64,000 nucleotides of DNA, from positions 108,187,884 through 108,251,883 of the forward strand of contig OW799234.1 of assembly GCA_941918925.1 (NCBI GenBank). The letters run 5' to 3'. The translations under genes and the position numbers were made by a program. Below, in pieces: positions 1-9,639 of this stretch. The notes under the pieces are model-generated. The model had not been told where the DNA came from. It ran no database searches and worked only from the letters and a program-made list of their open reading frames with translations. Numbering within the stretch: position 1 is the first letter of the stretch; every line of letters starts with the position of its first letter. The stretch comes from Phyto melanocephala. Its lineage: Eukaryota > Arthropoda > Insecta > Diptera > Rhinophoridae.

Positions 1-728
1 CTATGGCTTGCAATTTCGTGTCTTTAACGTTTCCTTTAAATAATTCTGAGCTTTGCTAACTTGATATATTTAAAAAAATTGTGAATTTTTTTCAAATTAT
101 TTGTGCCTATAACTTTACCGATTTGTAAACTTTTTACAAATAGCTGAGAGGCATATCGTATCTATAAATGGTACAAAATTTGTCTCTAAATTATGCTAGT
201 CTAATAATGAAGTCATGTTTATTTGCTCATATCTTAGAAAGTTGTGCAGGCATTGCTTAATCGACTCCCCTATGTTACAATTTAAAAATCACATAATCAC
301 GCAAGGGGTTCCAAAGCCAAAATGCCTTCTAGAATTCTCGGTATATATCCCAACACGTATATATATTATGTACATATGTACGTACGTTACTCCTAAAAGT
401 CTTAAATTAGTAATAAGTAAATTTGTAAGTAACAGAAAATCATAAACAAGAGCGTTAAGCGGTAGGCTTTAAAATTTTTCCAACGCTTAACGTTCAAAAC
501 TCTTGTTTTGGTTTGACTACAAGTTTTAGAAAATGTTTTGCTTTTAAAATATTCTCAAAATTTGTTAGAGGTCATCGTTTTGTTAAAAACAGTTGAACAT
601 GTTTTCAAACGCTAAAGCCATTAATAAAAAAAAGTTTTTTTCTACTTTTGCCGTGATTCTGCCAAATTAAGTGTGTATATTAATAATTTCTCCAGAACAT
701 ATAATTATTAAATATGTATGTGCTCATT
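1..728. other. A+T-rich stretch without a recognisable gene
   Basis: No reading frame with protein-like composition is visible on either strand. The only structure I see is an interrupted stem-loop: AAACAAG-AGCGTTAAGCG near 444-461 pairs with CGCTTAACG (484-492) and CTCTTGTTT (500-508), with a bulge in one arm. It could be a decayed miniature element. Confidence 0.5.
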
Positions 729-1807
729 ACCCAGTTGGTCATGTTTTCAAAATCTTATTGAAGACGTGTACATGCCACATTGTAAATCATTGACGACACA
801 TTGCTAACAGTTTAAACCAAATTTTGACGATAATGGGTGACATTGCCATGCACACTGTCGTTGAGGTTTATATGGACGACATGTTGTCATACATGACAAT
901 AAAACAAACGATAATATTGTCATTGATTTCATTATTGGCAACAATTATTGTTTTTTGAATAAATACTGTCTTCTAATTCTTTACTTATCGGCTTTTATAA
1001 AACAATATCGTGCACTTTAAAATAAACTTTCTCTCACACACTTTAAAATTCCAACTAGATATTGTAAATTATTTCTTTTAAGTTCGTTATTTTTTAAACC
1101 GATCCCGGTTAAAATCTTTGGCATAACCACGACCAAATCAATGCAATTGCTACCAAAATTGTCCATAATAAAGTATGTATTAATTAAGGAAAGTTAAGCA
1201 CAATGTCGGTTGCTTGGGTGTCAATTCGCGTTTTGTAAAACCATGAAATAAAGACTTTTTTTGCAGTAAAATGTATGATGATACGCAAAAACTTTCCATT
1301 TCACATTTTCAAAAAACGATTTCGAAGGCCGTCACTAAGTTATTTATTTATTTATTTTACATGTTCACTAACATGTCATCAATAAGGCCTTATTTAAAAA
1401 ATGTTTTCCTTAATATAATAAAAATAAACAATTTTGGTCTTATTCATAACAAAAAGTTGGCATAAAGTTATTATAAAATTTATTCATAATACCATGTGTA
1501 CTCTGGCTAACGATTTGCTAAACTCTTGATTACGAGCTCAAGCGTTTGCAGACTTGTGAAAAACAGCTGTTCTGTGTCAAAAAAAATTTTATAAAGAAAT
1601 GAATAAAAATTTTTGTGCTCGAAAAAATTTAATGTTCGTTTATTTTTTAAATTTATTTTTAAATTTTAAAAACTGTTAGTATGGATCAAGGCGAATTTAA
1701 TTTACCTCGTCGCTAAAACAACTACAAAGTGAAAAAATACAACGTGTATTTTGTTAGTGCAAACTAACTTGAGCTGCCAAAAATAAAGAGCACAAAGAGC
1801 ACACACG

Positions 1808-3335
1808 CAGCGTTGTCAACTTTAAAATTTCAAAAAGCACCATAACCCAGGAAAAAACGCGTCATTCTCAAAAAAAAGCACTAAATTTATAATTTGTAAA
1901 TTATTTTTTTATTTATTTAATAAAATTATACATTTTTATAAATTTCTTTAAAAATAAGACATTTTTAAATGTATATCAGAATAAATAACATAAAAATTTA
2001 CAAAAATCAAACAACGAATATCTTTTAGTCAGTCAGTAGAGATTTACATAGATACATATATTTATATGAAAATAAAAATAAACAAAAACATTGGAAAAAT
2101 TATTATAGTAATTATCAATTCACAATATATCTCAGGAGTGATGCATTGTAAGAAATTTATTTCAACATTGAGAAAAAATTACGACAGGATTAATTTTTCC
2201 ATACCTGATGCATTTATACGACGTTTTATAAACATATGTGAATTTGTTGTACAAAATATTAAAGAAATTATTCACCAAATAAGTACAACTTTTATTTAAT
2301 ATTTAAATATTTTTATATTACATATTAGAGTAATTAAATAGAAATATTTCTAACTAAAAATTATGAAAAATTTTAATAAACTTGCAGTTTAATAATTTGA
2401 TTCGGATTTAAGCTTTTCTCTGTGTAAATAATATCAAATATCAATGATAAAGTCAATTATTTCTTCATTATTATCAGTATCATCTGGCCACAACACAGTC
2501 TTAATTTCAAATTGTAATGCTTTATAAATATCATTGCTATTAATCAGAATATTTACTTCATCAGCTATTTGGTAGGTTTCGCAACAGGAATTTTCCCGTT
2601 TAAGCCTATTTTTAATGTGAAGTAAGGCATTAACTGAATTTAAAGACATTCGGTTGCGTATTTTAGATTTAAACACATTCATGGGAGCGACAAAAGTTTA
2701 ACGGCAATATTAGCTAATGCTTCAAAGGGATTTAAGTAACCTGCATCTTTGTACGATTTAACTTCAATCCAAAAATCAATTCAATATTTTGCCATTGGTA
2801 ATGGTAAAATATCTTCTTTTGTATGTGATAAAACATTTCTAACATTATCCAGGTTAATTTTACTCAAAATTTCAAGGTTTTCTGGTAAAATTTTTAAACG
2901 TTTAAAGTTGTGGGACGCTAAAAGTTTGCTTTAAGGTTTAATCATTTATAAGATGATAGAAAGAGGAATTTCTTTTATTCACATTCACCTCATATGCATA
3001 TATGTATAAAGTTAGACATTTTGAAACAAAAACTTTCTGGGCAATCAATACCATCTTATAAATAATTAAATTTTTAGTGTAATATTATTTTTTTGCCGAG
3101 TTGCATGTAATTGTACTATACGTTACATTTTGGTAGTATGTATATAAATTTACACTTAAAAAAAATTTTTTTCAATTAATATATTTGAATTTTAGTGTTT
3201 GGTGTCACCGAAATAAAAAGAAAATCACTAAAAACTAAAAAAAAAAATCACCAAGCACTGACTCACAATTTTTCCGCTTCCAAAATGTTAAAAATCACCA
3301 AAAACGGTGATAAAATCACCGAGTTGACAACGCTG
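1808..3335 (-). mobile_element. Decayed hAT transposon with CAGCGTTGTCAAC ends
   Basis: Terminal inverted repeat CAGCGTTGTCAACT at 1808 and AGTTGACAACGCTG ending at 3335, flanked by CACACACG at 1800-1807 and 3336-3343, an exact 8-bp target duplication. The interior carries the broken C-terminal part of a hAT transposase on the minus strand (2434-2934). Both the ends and the protein remnant point to hAT. It is inserted in the CAAGGCG element (1687-3642). Confidence 0.88.
2434..2934 (-). pseudogene. hAT transposase C-terminal remnant (dimerisation region)
   Basis: Reading the minus strand from about 2934, the frame gives LPENLEILSKINLDNVRNVL, then after a stop DFWIEVKSYKDAGYLNPFEA and LANIAVKLLSLP. 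After a gap and frame change it gives SKIRNRMSLNSVNALLHIK, ending in an acidic tail at 2434. This is the order of the hAT C-terminal region: FW.E.....D..G...F..LA..A..LLSLP, then HSNA.VER, then K.RNRM....NALL.IK. The SNA.VER block is missing, and at least one stop and one frameshift break the reading frame, so it is dead. It lies inside the element with CAGCGTTGTCAAC ends. A general nuclear hAT-like gene is excluded by the breaks and by the flanking target duplication. Confidence 0.8.
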
Positions 3336-4350
3336 CACACACGCATTATTCACAAATAAAAATAGTCTGTTTTATTTAGTTTAATTTTATTTTTTTAAAC
3401 TTTTTATTAAATTCTTCACAATTCACAATTTTTGTATCTCTTTTTTTAAAATTTTTAAGAGAATTTGCACAATTTTTCACAATTTTAACAATTTTTCAAC
3501 TAATGGCGCCCACAAATGTAAACAATAAAAAAGTAGAAGCACACATGAAAACACAAACAAAATTTGACATTTCAATATTAAAAAGAGTGCTCAGCTGATA
3601 AACAGCTGCTTTAATAACTTCACCTGATGTAAATTCGCCTTGGTATGGATGGAAAAACAAAAAAAAAATTTAAAACCAGGGATGATATACAAAAAATGGT
3701 TACATTTTTGAGGAGTATCATGCAATTTCAGAGTTAATTGATAAAAAGTTGACAGACAGATAAAAATTTGTTATGAATAAACTCTGTGCCAAAGAGCTGC
3801 AAAGCTTAATCGGCATTCTAGTTAGCAGCTCGTTGTACGTAGTGTATAAACTGTGGCTAACTCTTTGTTATGAATAAGGCCGTTTGTTATTTTACTTAAT
3901 ATAAACGACAAATTATTCTAAAGACATCATAGATGAAAATGTTAACTATGATTATCTGGCCAACTGGGTTATTTATTTATTTTTTATTGTTTTGTGTTTA
4001 GGTCCGTTAATAGCGTTTATGGAGATAATAATTCATTAATATGCGATAAAAAAATTTCAGATATTTTGACTAAAATTATTTGTTGAGTTTTAAGAAATTA
4101 ATAAAATTTAAAACATATGTATAATTTAGGTGTAGATCATAATTAGATTCGTTCGATTACTACAATATTTAACTTATTTTTACTGGACCTTACAAGATTG
4201 TTAACGTTTTTTAATGGAAATTTATTCAGTAAAAAATAGTCAATACTTTTGAGTAAACGAACAAACAGATTGTAAACTTCATATTGTAAAATAAAATTTT
4301 CGGAAAATCAATGAAAATCAAAAGCACTTAAAGAAGACATAATGAGATTT

Positions 4351-5957
4351 TTATACCCGCCACCAAAAAAATGGTGGGGGTATATTCATTTTGTCATTCC
4401 GTTTGTAACACATCGAAATATCTATTTTAGACCCCATTAAGTATATATATTCTGAATCGGGGTTTGATTTGTTGACGACCTAGCTATGTCCGTCCGTTTG
4501 TTGAAAGCACGATAGAGGTCGCACCGAAAAAGCTAGAGGGCTCAAAATTTGCCAGAATCTTTGTTATAGAAGAGGTTTGTTTGGCTAAATCGAAATATTA
4601 GGAAGAGAGTTATAGCTTGTAAAGCAAGAGTAGGTCGAAAAAACCGTGTCCTTCGAACATCGAATAAAATGGAAACTTTGAATAAATATTTCCTAAGTAA
4701 AAACAATATTTCTCCCCGAAAATTACCTAAATCTATGCATTAGGAAATGAGTTATCGATCAAAATGTACGAAAATTTATACCGCGCAGTGTATTTTTCGG
4801 TATATTTAAAAACAAAAACGTCATAAAAGCAACAAAATTGGATGTACGACTCTGAAATTTTGCACACATGGCTTTTTGGTCAAATGCTTTGTTCTAACGG
4901 AAAATAAATGTGACACGCCCACTTTTACGCCCACTTTTACGCCCACCTCCCATACAACGTCTAACCTTAAATTCATATAATTTCTCTACGAATAAAGATT
5001 TTAGAAAAATAAAGGGCTATATTGAAACATCTAAATTGCATTCATTAGTAGAAATAATTTCGACATGCCTACTATTACGCCCACTTTTCACGTTATCCAC
5101 TGTTTATGAAATTTAAAAGCTCATAAAACCGACAAAATTAGAGCTACGATAATGAAATTTGCTACAGATATCCTTCTAGTCAATGTCATTGTTACGCCGA
5201 AAAATTTGGGTGACACGCCCACTTTAAGGCCTACCTCCCATATGAATAAAGATTTTTGAATAATAAAGGACTATATTGAAACATCTAAGTTGCATCCATT
5301 AGTAGAAACAACTTCAACACGCCTTCTTTAACGCCAACTTTCATTGAAAGACTAAATTTACGAAAACATTTTACTAGCATATCGAAGTTATACAAAGAAA
5401 GTGATACATATTTTAGTATAAAGAGATTATTCCAAAGCGATTACTGTTAATAACAAATAAATACATTTTGTGCCATAAATTGGGTAATTTCCCGGGAATT
5501 TTAGTTATTTAGTCTTTTGTTTTTTCGGGATCCCGGGAAATAAAAAAGGTGGCTACGATTCGAAAGCAGATGTTTATATTGTTTATATTGAAATTGAATT
5601 CTAATGATTTTATTTTTGATCTCATAGCTGAAGTACCTGTATTTTTGTTTTTTTGTGCTCATATTTGATCTAGTATCTAGAGAATAATATTTTTTTCAAT
5701 AAAAAATATTTTTACTCAATTTATATTTTAAATTCAAGTTTCTTTATTGATTTTTATAGTTTTGAAGTTTTTTTTACATTATAAACCATTTTATGCTTTT
5801 TAATAAAAAGTTTTTTTTATATTAAAAACAAATTTACTTTTTATTTGTTTTGCTGCGGGATCCCGGGATATTAAAAAATAAATGTCGCATTTCCAGGAAA
5901 CAAAAATTTTCGGGAAAAAAAACCCTAGCACAGCCGAATATAGTGCTTTTACTTGTT
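4351..5957 (+). mobile_element. mini-me/DINE-1-like element, family 2 (CGCCACCA type), interrupted
   Basis: Starts TATACCCGCCACCA, which folds back on TGGTGGGGGTATA (hairpin at 4352-4384). It continues with the fly mini-me signature (ACCCCATTAAGTATATATAT, then GTCCGTCCG) and ends in CACAGCCGAATATAGTGC and ACTTGTT. Between these lie two copies of a roughly 300-bp unit with CACGCCCACTTTTACGCCCA, ATTTCTCTACGAATAAAGAT and CATAAAACCGACAAAATTAG. A 445-bp foreign insertion (5482-5926) removes the inner part of the 3' terminus. The better-preserved copy is at 10969-12121. Confidence 0.75.
5482..5926. mobile_element. Inverted-repeat insertion with CCCGGGA motifs (hAT-like MITE candidate)
   Basis: Left end GGGTAATTTCCCGGGAA, right end read inward GGGTTTTTTTTCCCGAAAA. 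CGGGATCCCGGGA is repeated inside near both ends (about 5526 and 5856). The sequence interrupts the 3' part of a mini-me family 2 copy, as shown by comparison with the uninterrupted copy at 10969-12121. No clean 8-bp duplication is visible, so the superfamily is uncertain. Confidence 0.5.
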
Positions 5958-6329
5958 AAATATGAGAAAAGGTAGTAGCAAGTCATTATTAACCTATTAA
6001 AATTTTGAGTTTTTTCTTTTGCCAGGAAACAAAGTATTTGCATGCGTATTAAGATCATATTGGGCAGATATTAGACATGCATGACATACAGTTAAATTAA
6101 AAACATAAAGTTTTATTATTACTAATGAAGTGTGTTTAATTTTTTTTCAGTATTTCTTGGCAAATCTCCATATAAAGACTTACACCAAAACAACGTTTTC
6201 AAATCGTTATTTATTTATTTCCAAAATTCCTATTTTCTTTGACAAACTTAAAGAGCACTTCGTCAAGTTTACTGTGCACAGAATCGTATTTTTGAGAAAG
6301 TGATACCCAATACTATGGATCGATTTACA

Positions 6330-6925
6330 TAATTTACTCCTTTGAATTTACTTTTCCAAATCACGCCTGTACTGTGCGTACTGAAAAAGCCATAGCCGCT
6401 GTAAACACGAGTATGGCAGAGGATTCGAACTTATCGATTCGATGCCGTTCTTCGTAACTCGGTCTCTGCCCGTCCAGTACTTGAAAAGTTTTGCGAAAAG
6501 ATGTTGGCCTACATTCATATAAAATCCAACTGGTGCAACCATTAAAGCCAGCGGACTATTATTTACGACGTACGACGTTCATCGAATTTACTGTGAATCT
6601 AATGGAACCCGATTTTGATCGCCACATCATATGCAGTGAGTAAGCTCATTTATGGCTTATATGAATATGTAAACAAACATAATTTTCGTTTTTAAAGAGA
6701 GTAAGACAATTGAGACGCCATTGCATTCCGAAAAATATTACTGTTTGGTGCGGTTTACATATTGAAACCGGTCTGAAACCGATACCAACATTGCCAATAA
6801 TGGCGAATACCACTGTCAAATAATTTGTGATTTTTTTTATATCTTCAAGTCATTGCAAATCATTTGTAGCAGAATTGGTTCCAACAAGACGGTCATGATC
6901 ATGACGAGTGTTATTTCTGTGTAAC
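6330..6925 (+). pseudogene. mariner-type transposase remnant, frameshifted
   Basis: Plus-strand frames give, in order, TEKAIAAVNTSMAEDSNLSI, KDVGLHSYKIQLVQPLKP, RRTFIEFTVNLMEPDFDRHI, then TPLHSEK and TVWCG, then WFQQDG. This is the block order of a mariner-like transposase: helix-turn-helix, DLGLHPYKIQL.QELKP, the first catalytic block, PLHPEK.TVWCG, and the FQQDGA block with the second catalytic Asp. The first catalytic block (FSDEAHF) is degraded, several stops and frameshifts are present, and the C-terminus is not recognisable. Inverted termini were not found. Confidence 0.7.
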
Positions 6926-7101
6926 GAAAATCATAGGAATAAACCATCAAAATTGCTCTAAGGGGATATATCCAAATTTAAGATCTGCCCTAAGACCAGT
7001 CTTGAGTATTAGTGACACGTCAACACCGCAGCACCCATGTATGTACATCTTCGCAAAATTCAGACCAGTGCAGCAGACAAACCGAAAACGACGATTGAGT
7101 A

Positions 7102-7540
7102 GTGAGAAAATCAAAGGTGGTATTTTCGATGGCCCACAATTCAGGAAGTATCAACTTACTATCTATCCATCTATCAGATGATAAAATTTTCATCAACCAT
7201 ATGACAGCTGTCGAGAAATATGCATGGGAAGAGTTTGTTTGGGTAGCGAGAAATTTTTTGGGCAGTAGAAAATGTGACGGCTACATTCAGCACGTTGAAC
7301 AGTTGCTGATACACTTCCAGCGGCCTGGATGCAACATGGGTATTGAGCTTCACTACCTTCACAGCTATCCAGAATATTTTCCTGAAAATCTCGGTGATCT
7401 AAGCGGGGAGCAAGGAGAGCGTTTTCACTAGGATAATCGTACTATGGAGGAGAGGTATCAGGGGCACTGGAATGAACATATGATGGCTGATTAATGTTGG
7501 AGTATTCAAAATAGCACTTATATAACATCTCACTCTAGAA
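7102..7540 (+). pseudogene. Broken copy of a repetitive arthropod gene family (LHYLHSYPEYFPENLG type)
   Basis: A frame near 7110 reads KIKGGIFDGPQFRKYQ. After a frameshift the 7102-7431 frame gives CNMGIELHYLHSYPEYFPEN, LGDLSGEQGERFH, then a stop in place of the expected Gln, then TMEERYQGHWNEHMMAD and a second stop. I recognise this arrangement (KLHFLHSHLDFFPENLG, EEQGERFHQD, M..RYQG.W...MMADYCW) from very numerous uncharacterised proteins in insect genomes. I believe those are carried by mobile elements, but I do not know a biochemical function. This copy is dead. No terminal repeats were found. Confidence 0.6.
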
Positions 7541-7929
7541 AATCCAAATTTATTCAGAATAAATAAATTTAATAAATTTTTAAACTTTAACTATGTGCAT
7601 TTTCAATTAAAAATCCTGTCACTTCATAACTCCAAAACTAGAGCTGCTACATGAAAACGACATATATTTTTGAAATCAGCATTGAAAAACTATTCAGATT
7701 CATTTAAAAAAGCTCATGCAACAGACGTGCTGTTTTCCAATTCATTCTAATTTTTCAAAGAAGTTACTGTCCAGTTATCACCACAAGATATTCAGTATCT
7801 ATCATAAAACTAGGCGGATTTACCATTTTGTGAATAATGCATTATATTTTAATTAATTTTAAAGGAGCAGCTAATCTAAAAAAATACATAAATTATAATA
7901 ATTTTCAATTTTGTCGTTTTTAAGTTTAA

Positions 7930-8048
7930 CTGGCGTATTCATAAAAACATTTTAGGTTTATTTAAGGCTTATTTGACAAATTTCTCTACATCATCTGTAC
8001 AAACAAGCCTTTAATAAACCTAAAATATTTTTTTTAGGAATACGACAG
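7930..8048. mobile_element. 119-bp MITE with long inverted arms
   Basis: CTGGCGTATTCATAAAAACA continues into TTTTAGGTTTATTTAAGGCT. It is matched from the other end by CTGTCGTATTCCTAAAAAAA and ATTTTAGGTTTATTAAAGGC. The arms cover most of the element, leaving a short loop. The trinucleotide TAA flanks both sides, which would suit a PIF/Harbinger-type insertion, but the duplication is too short to be decisive. Confidence 0.6.
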
Positions 8049-8175
8049 TAAGGTCACTAATTATACACAAACACAAAACATGGTTGTGGTAATAATAATC
8101 GAAGAGCAACATACTACGATTGAATTTTATGATTGTGGTTAATTTGTTTATATTTCTTCGACCTTAAAATGGTAT

Positions 8176-8394
8176 CAACAATTGTATTCTTTATTGGGCT
8201 CAAGGTCAATTTTTCTATTTAAATAAAACTCTTTTTTCGTTTTATTAAATATTTTTAAATTTCAGTTTTATATCCTGAAGAAGTGCACCGAAGGTGCACG
8301 AAATATTGATAAATAAAAATATTTAATGAAACGAAAAAGAGTTTTATTTAAATAGAAAAATTGACCTTGAGCCCAATAAAGAATACAATTGTTG
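8176..8394. repeat. Long foldback around a ribozyme-like core
   Basis: An arm of about 80 bp, starting CAACAATTGTATTCTTTATT and continuing GGGCTCAAGGTCAATTTTTC, is repeated in inverted orientation ending at 8394 with only one mismatch and one indel in the part compared. About 60 bp between the arms contain CTGAAGA-stem-GAAA (8275-8303). Penelope-like retroelements can carry terminal repeats in inverted orientation and hammerhead motifs in them, so this may be a fused pair of such termini. No Penelope reverse transcriptase is visible nearby. Confidence 0.6.
8275..8303 (+). ncRNA. Hammerhead-ribozyme-like core (candidate)
   Basis: CTGAAGA (8275-8281) matches the conserved CUGANGA box. It is followed by a perfect helix, GTGCACC-GAA-GGTGCAC, and directly by GAAA (8300-8303), the second conserved box. 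The order and spacing fit helix II of a hammerhead. Helices I and III and the UH cleavage site are not clear in the flanking A+T-rich sequence, so activity cannot be inferred from the core alone. Confidence 0.4.
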
Positions 8395-8944
8395 TGGTTA
8401 ATACATACAATGGTTGTAAGTTATCATTATTATGTTTAATTAGAGTATCATGCAATAATAATATTATAACTACAAAAAAACTTGAACAATCTTTTCTCTT
8501 TTCACAGGCAAATTATTGTTTTTTGCTATTATAAACATTGATTTTGCTTACCTTTTAACTTAATATTTTTTATATCAATATTTTCTTATATTTTATCATT
8601 TATTTTTATGATTTTCTAAATGTTTTAAATTTTTCTATATATCTCTTCACATTAAAACTTTTTTTAAATAATGAAAATTTATTCCACAAGCTCAACTAAG
8701 ACCAGAATTAAAATGATTTATAATAAATTTAAGGATAAATAATTTCAAATAAATATTAATTTATAATTATAAAAAGAAGAACCGTTGAACAAAATTTTTA
8801 TTAAAAGATATCATAGCTTTCGAACATAATGTTATATTTGTGGAGACATCATACTATTTTTGTTACAATAATTTTGTAAATCATACCACATTTGCAGGAC
8901 AACCATATTTAATATTTCATGAAAAGTTAAAAATCGATCTATCT
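8395..8944. other. A+T-rich spacer, nothing recognised
   Basis: Very A+T-rich, with many short poly(T) and ATTT runs. I found no protein-like frame, inverted ends or match to the other repeats of the window. Confidence 0.5.
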
Positions 8945-9639
8945 TCTATATATATAAAAGAAAAACTCTGTGTGTGTGTGTTAGCTATAGACTCCGAAAC
9001 TGTAAAACCATGGGTAGCAAAAAGTGGGCAGGGCCACGACCATAAAAAAAGTGATAATTTTCAGCTACTTGAACTTCATCGATTTTTCTGAAACTTTGCA
9101 CACATATTGAGCTGTTATGACTTTACAATTTCGTGATTAAAAAAGTGGGAAGTGCCACGCCCATAAAAAAAAAGTTATCATTTTCAGCTACTTGAACTTC
9201 ATCGATTTTTCTGAAACTTTGCACACACATATTGAGCTGTCATGACTATATAATTTCGTCATGAAAAAGGTGGGCAAGGCCACGCCCATAAAAAAAGTTA
9301 TAATTTTGAGATACTTGATCTGGACCGATTTTTGTGCAACTTTGCACACATATTGAGTTGTCATGACTATACAATTTCATGATTAGAAAAGTGGGCAGTG
9401 CCACGCCCATAAAAAAAGTTATAATTTTCAGCTACTTGAACTTCATCGATTTTTCTGAAACTTTGCACACACATATTGAGCTGTCATGACTATAAAGTCT
9501 CGTGATTAGAAAAGTGGGCAGTGCCACGCCCATTAAAAAAAGTTCTAATTTTTAGCTTTTTTCACCTGATATTCAATTTGAATTCAGATTGCCTTTTTAT
9601 TCATTAAGGGGCGTAGCAACGCGCGCCGGGCTTTTCTAG
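8945..9639 (+). mobile_element. Non-autonomous Helitron, family A, copy 1
   Basis: Starts TCTATATATATAAAAG and ends GCGCCGGGCTTTTCTAG followed by T, matching the 5'-TC and 3'-CTRR termini of Helitrons. GGCG...CGCC near the 3' end can form a short stem about 12 nt before CTAG. The body holds five tandem units of about 122 bp, each with GTGGGCAGTGCCACGCCCAT, a TTTTTCTGAAACTTTGCACA segment and TGAGCTGTCATGACTATA. It starts with CTCTGTGTGTGTGTGTTAGC, shared with the copies at 13606 and 47544. The left flank is T rather than the usual A. Confidence 0.75.

Larger units (their letters stand above)
1679..3650. mobile_element. hAT-type MITE with CAAGGCGAATTTA ends and 8-bp target duplication, itself interrupted
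   Basis: The element runs 1687-3642. The left end is CAAGGCGAATTTAATTTACC and the right end, read inward, is CAAGGCGAATTTACATCAGG. GTATGGAT is directly repeated at 1679-1686 and 3643-3650, the 8-bp duplication expected of hAT insertions. Minus the inner hAT (1808-3335 plus its duplication) the element is about 420 bp and non-coding. The terminal motif recurs near 32429-32506, 33040, 57015-57081 and 59448, so it is a family in this genome. Confidence 0.85.
1436..3881. mobile_element. Inverted-repeat (MITE-like) element interrupted by two nested hAT-type insertions
   Basis: The ends read GGYCTTATTCATAACAAA followed by RAGTTRGC, inward from 1436 and from 3881, about 26 bp with three differences. 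Removing the 8-bp-flanked insertion at 1687-3642 leaves about 480 bp of A+T-rich non-coding sequence. A related but more diverged terminus is seen near 24650-24725. Superfamily is not assignable because no clean target duplication is visible. Confidence 0.5.
729..3969. mobile_element. Possible outermost inverted-repeat element enclosing the nested stack
   Basis: ACCCAGTTGGTCA at 729-741 is matched in inverted orientation by TGGCCAACTGGGT at 3957-3969. The pair encloses all the nested elements between 1436 and 3881. I see no convincing target duplication and the arms are only 13 bp with one mismatch. This may be a fourth nesting level or a chance match. Confidence 0.3.

Noticed and set aside
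7174..7362. Minus-strand 62-codon frame
   Set aside because: It is antisense to the recognisable LHYLHSYPEYFPENLG pseudogene.
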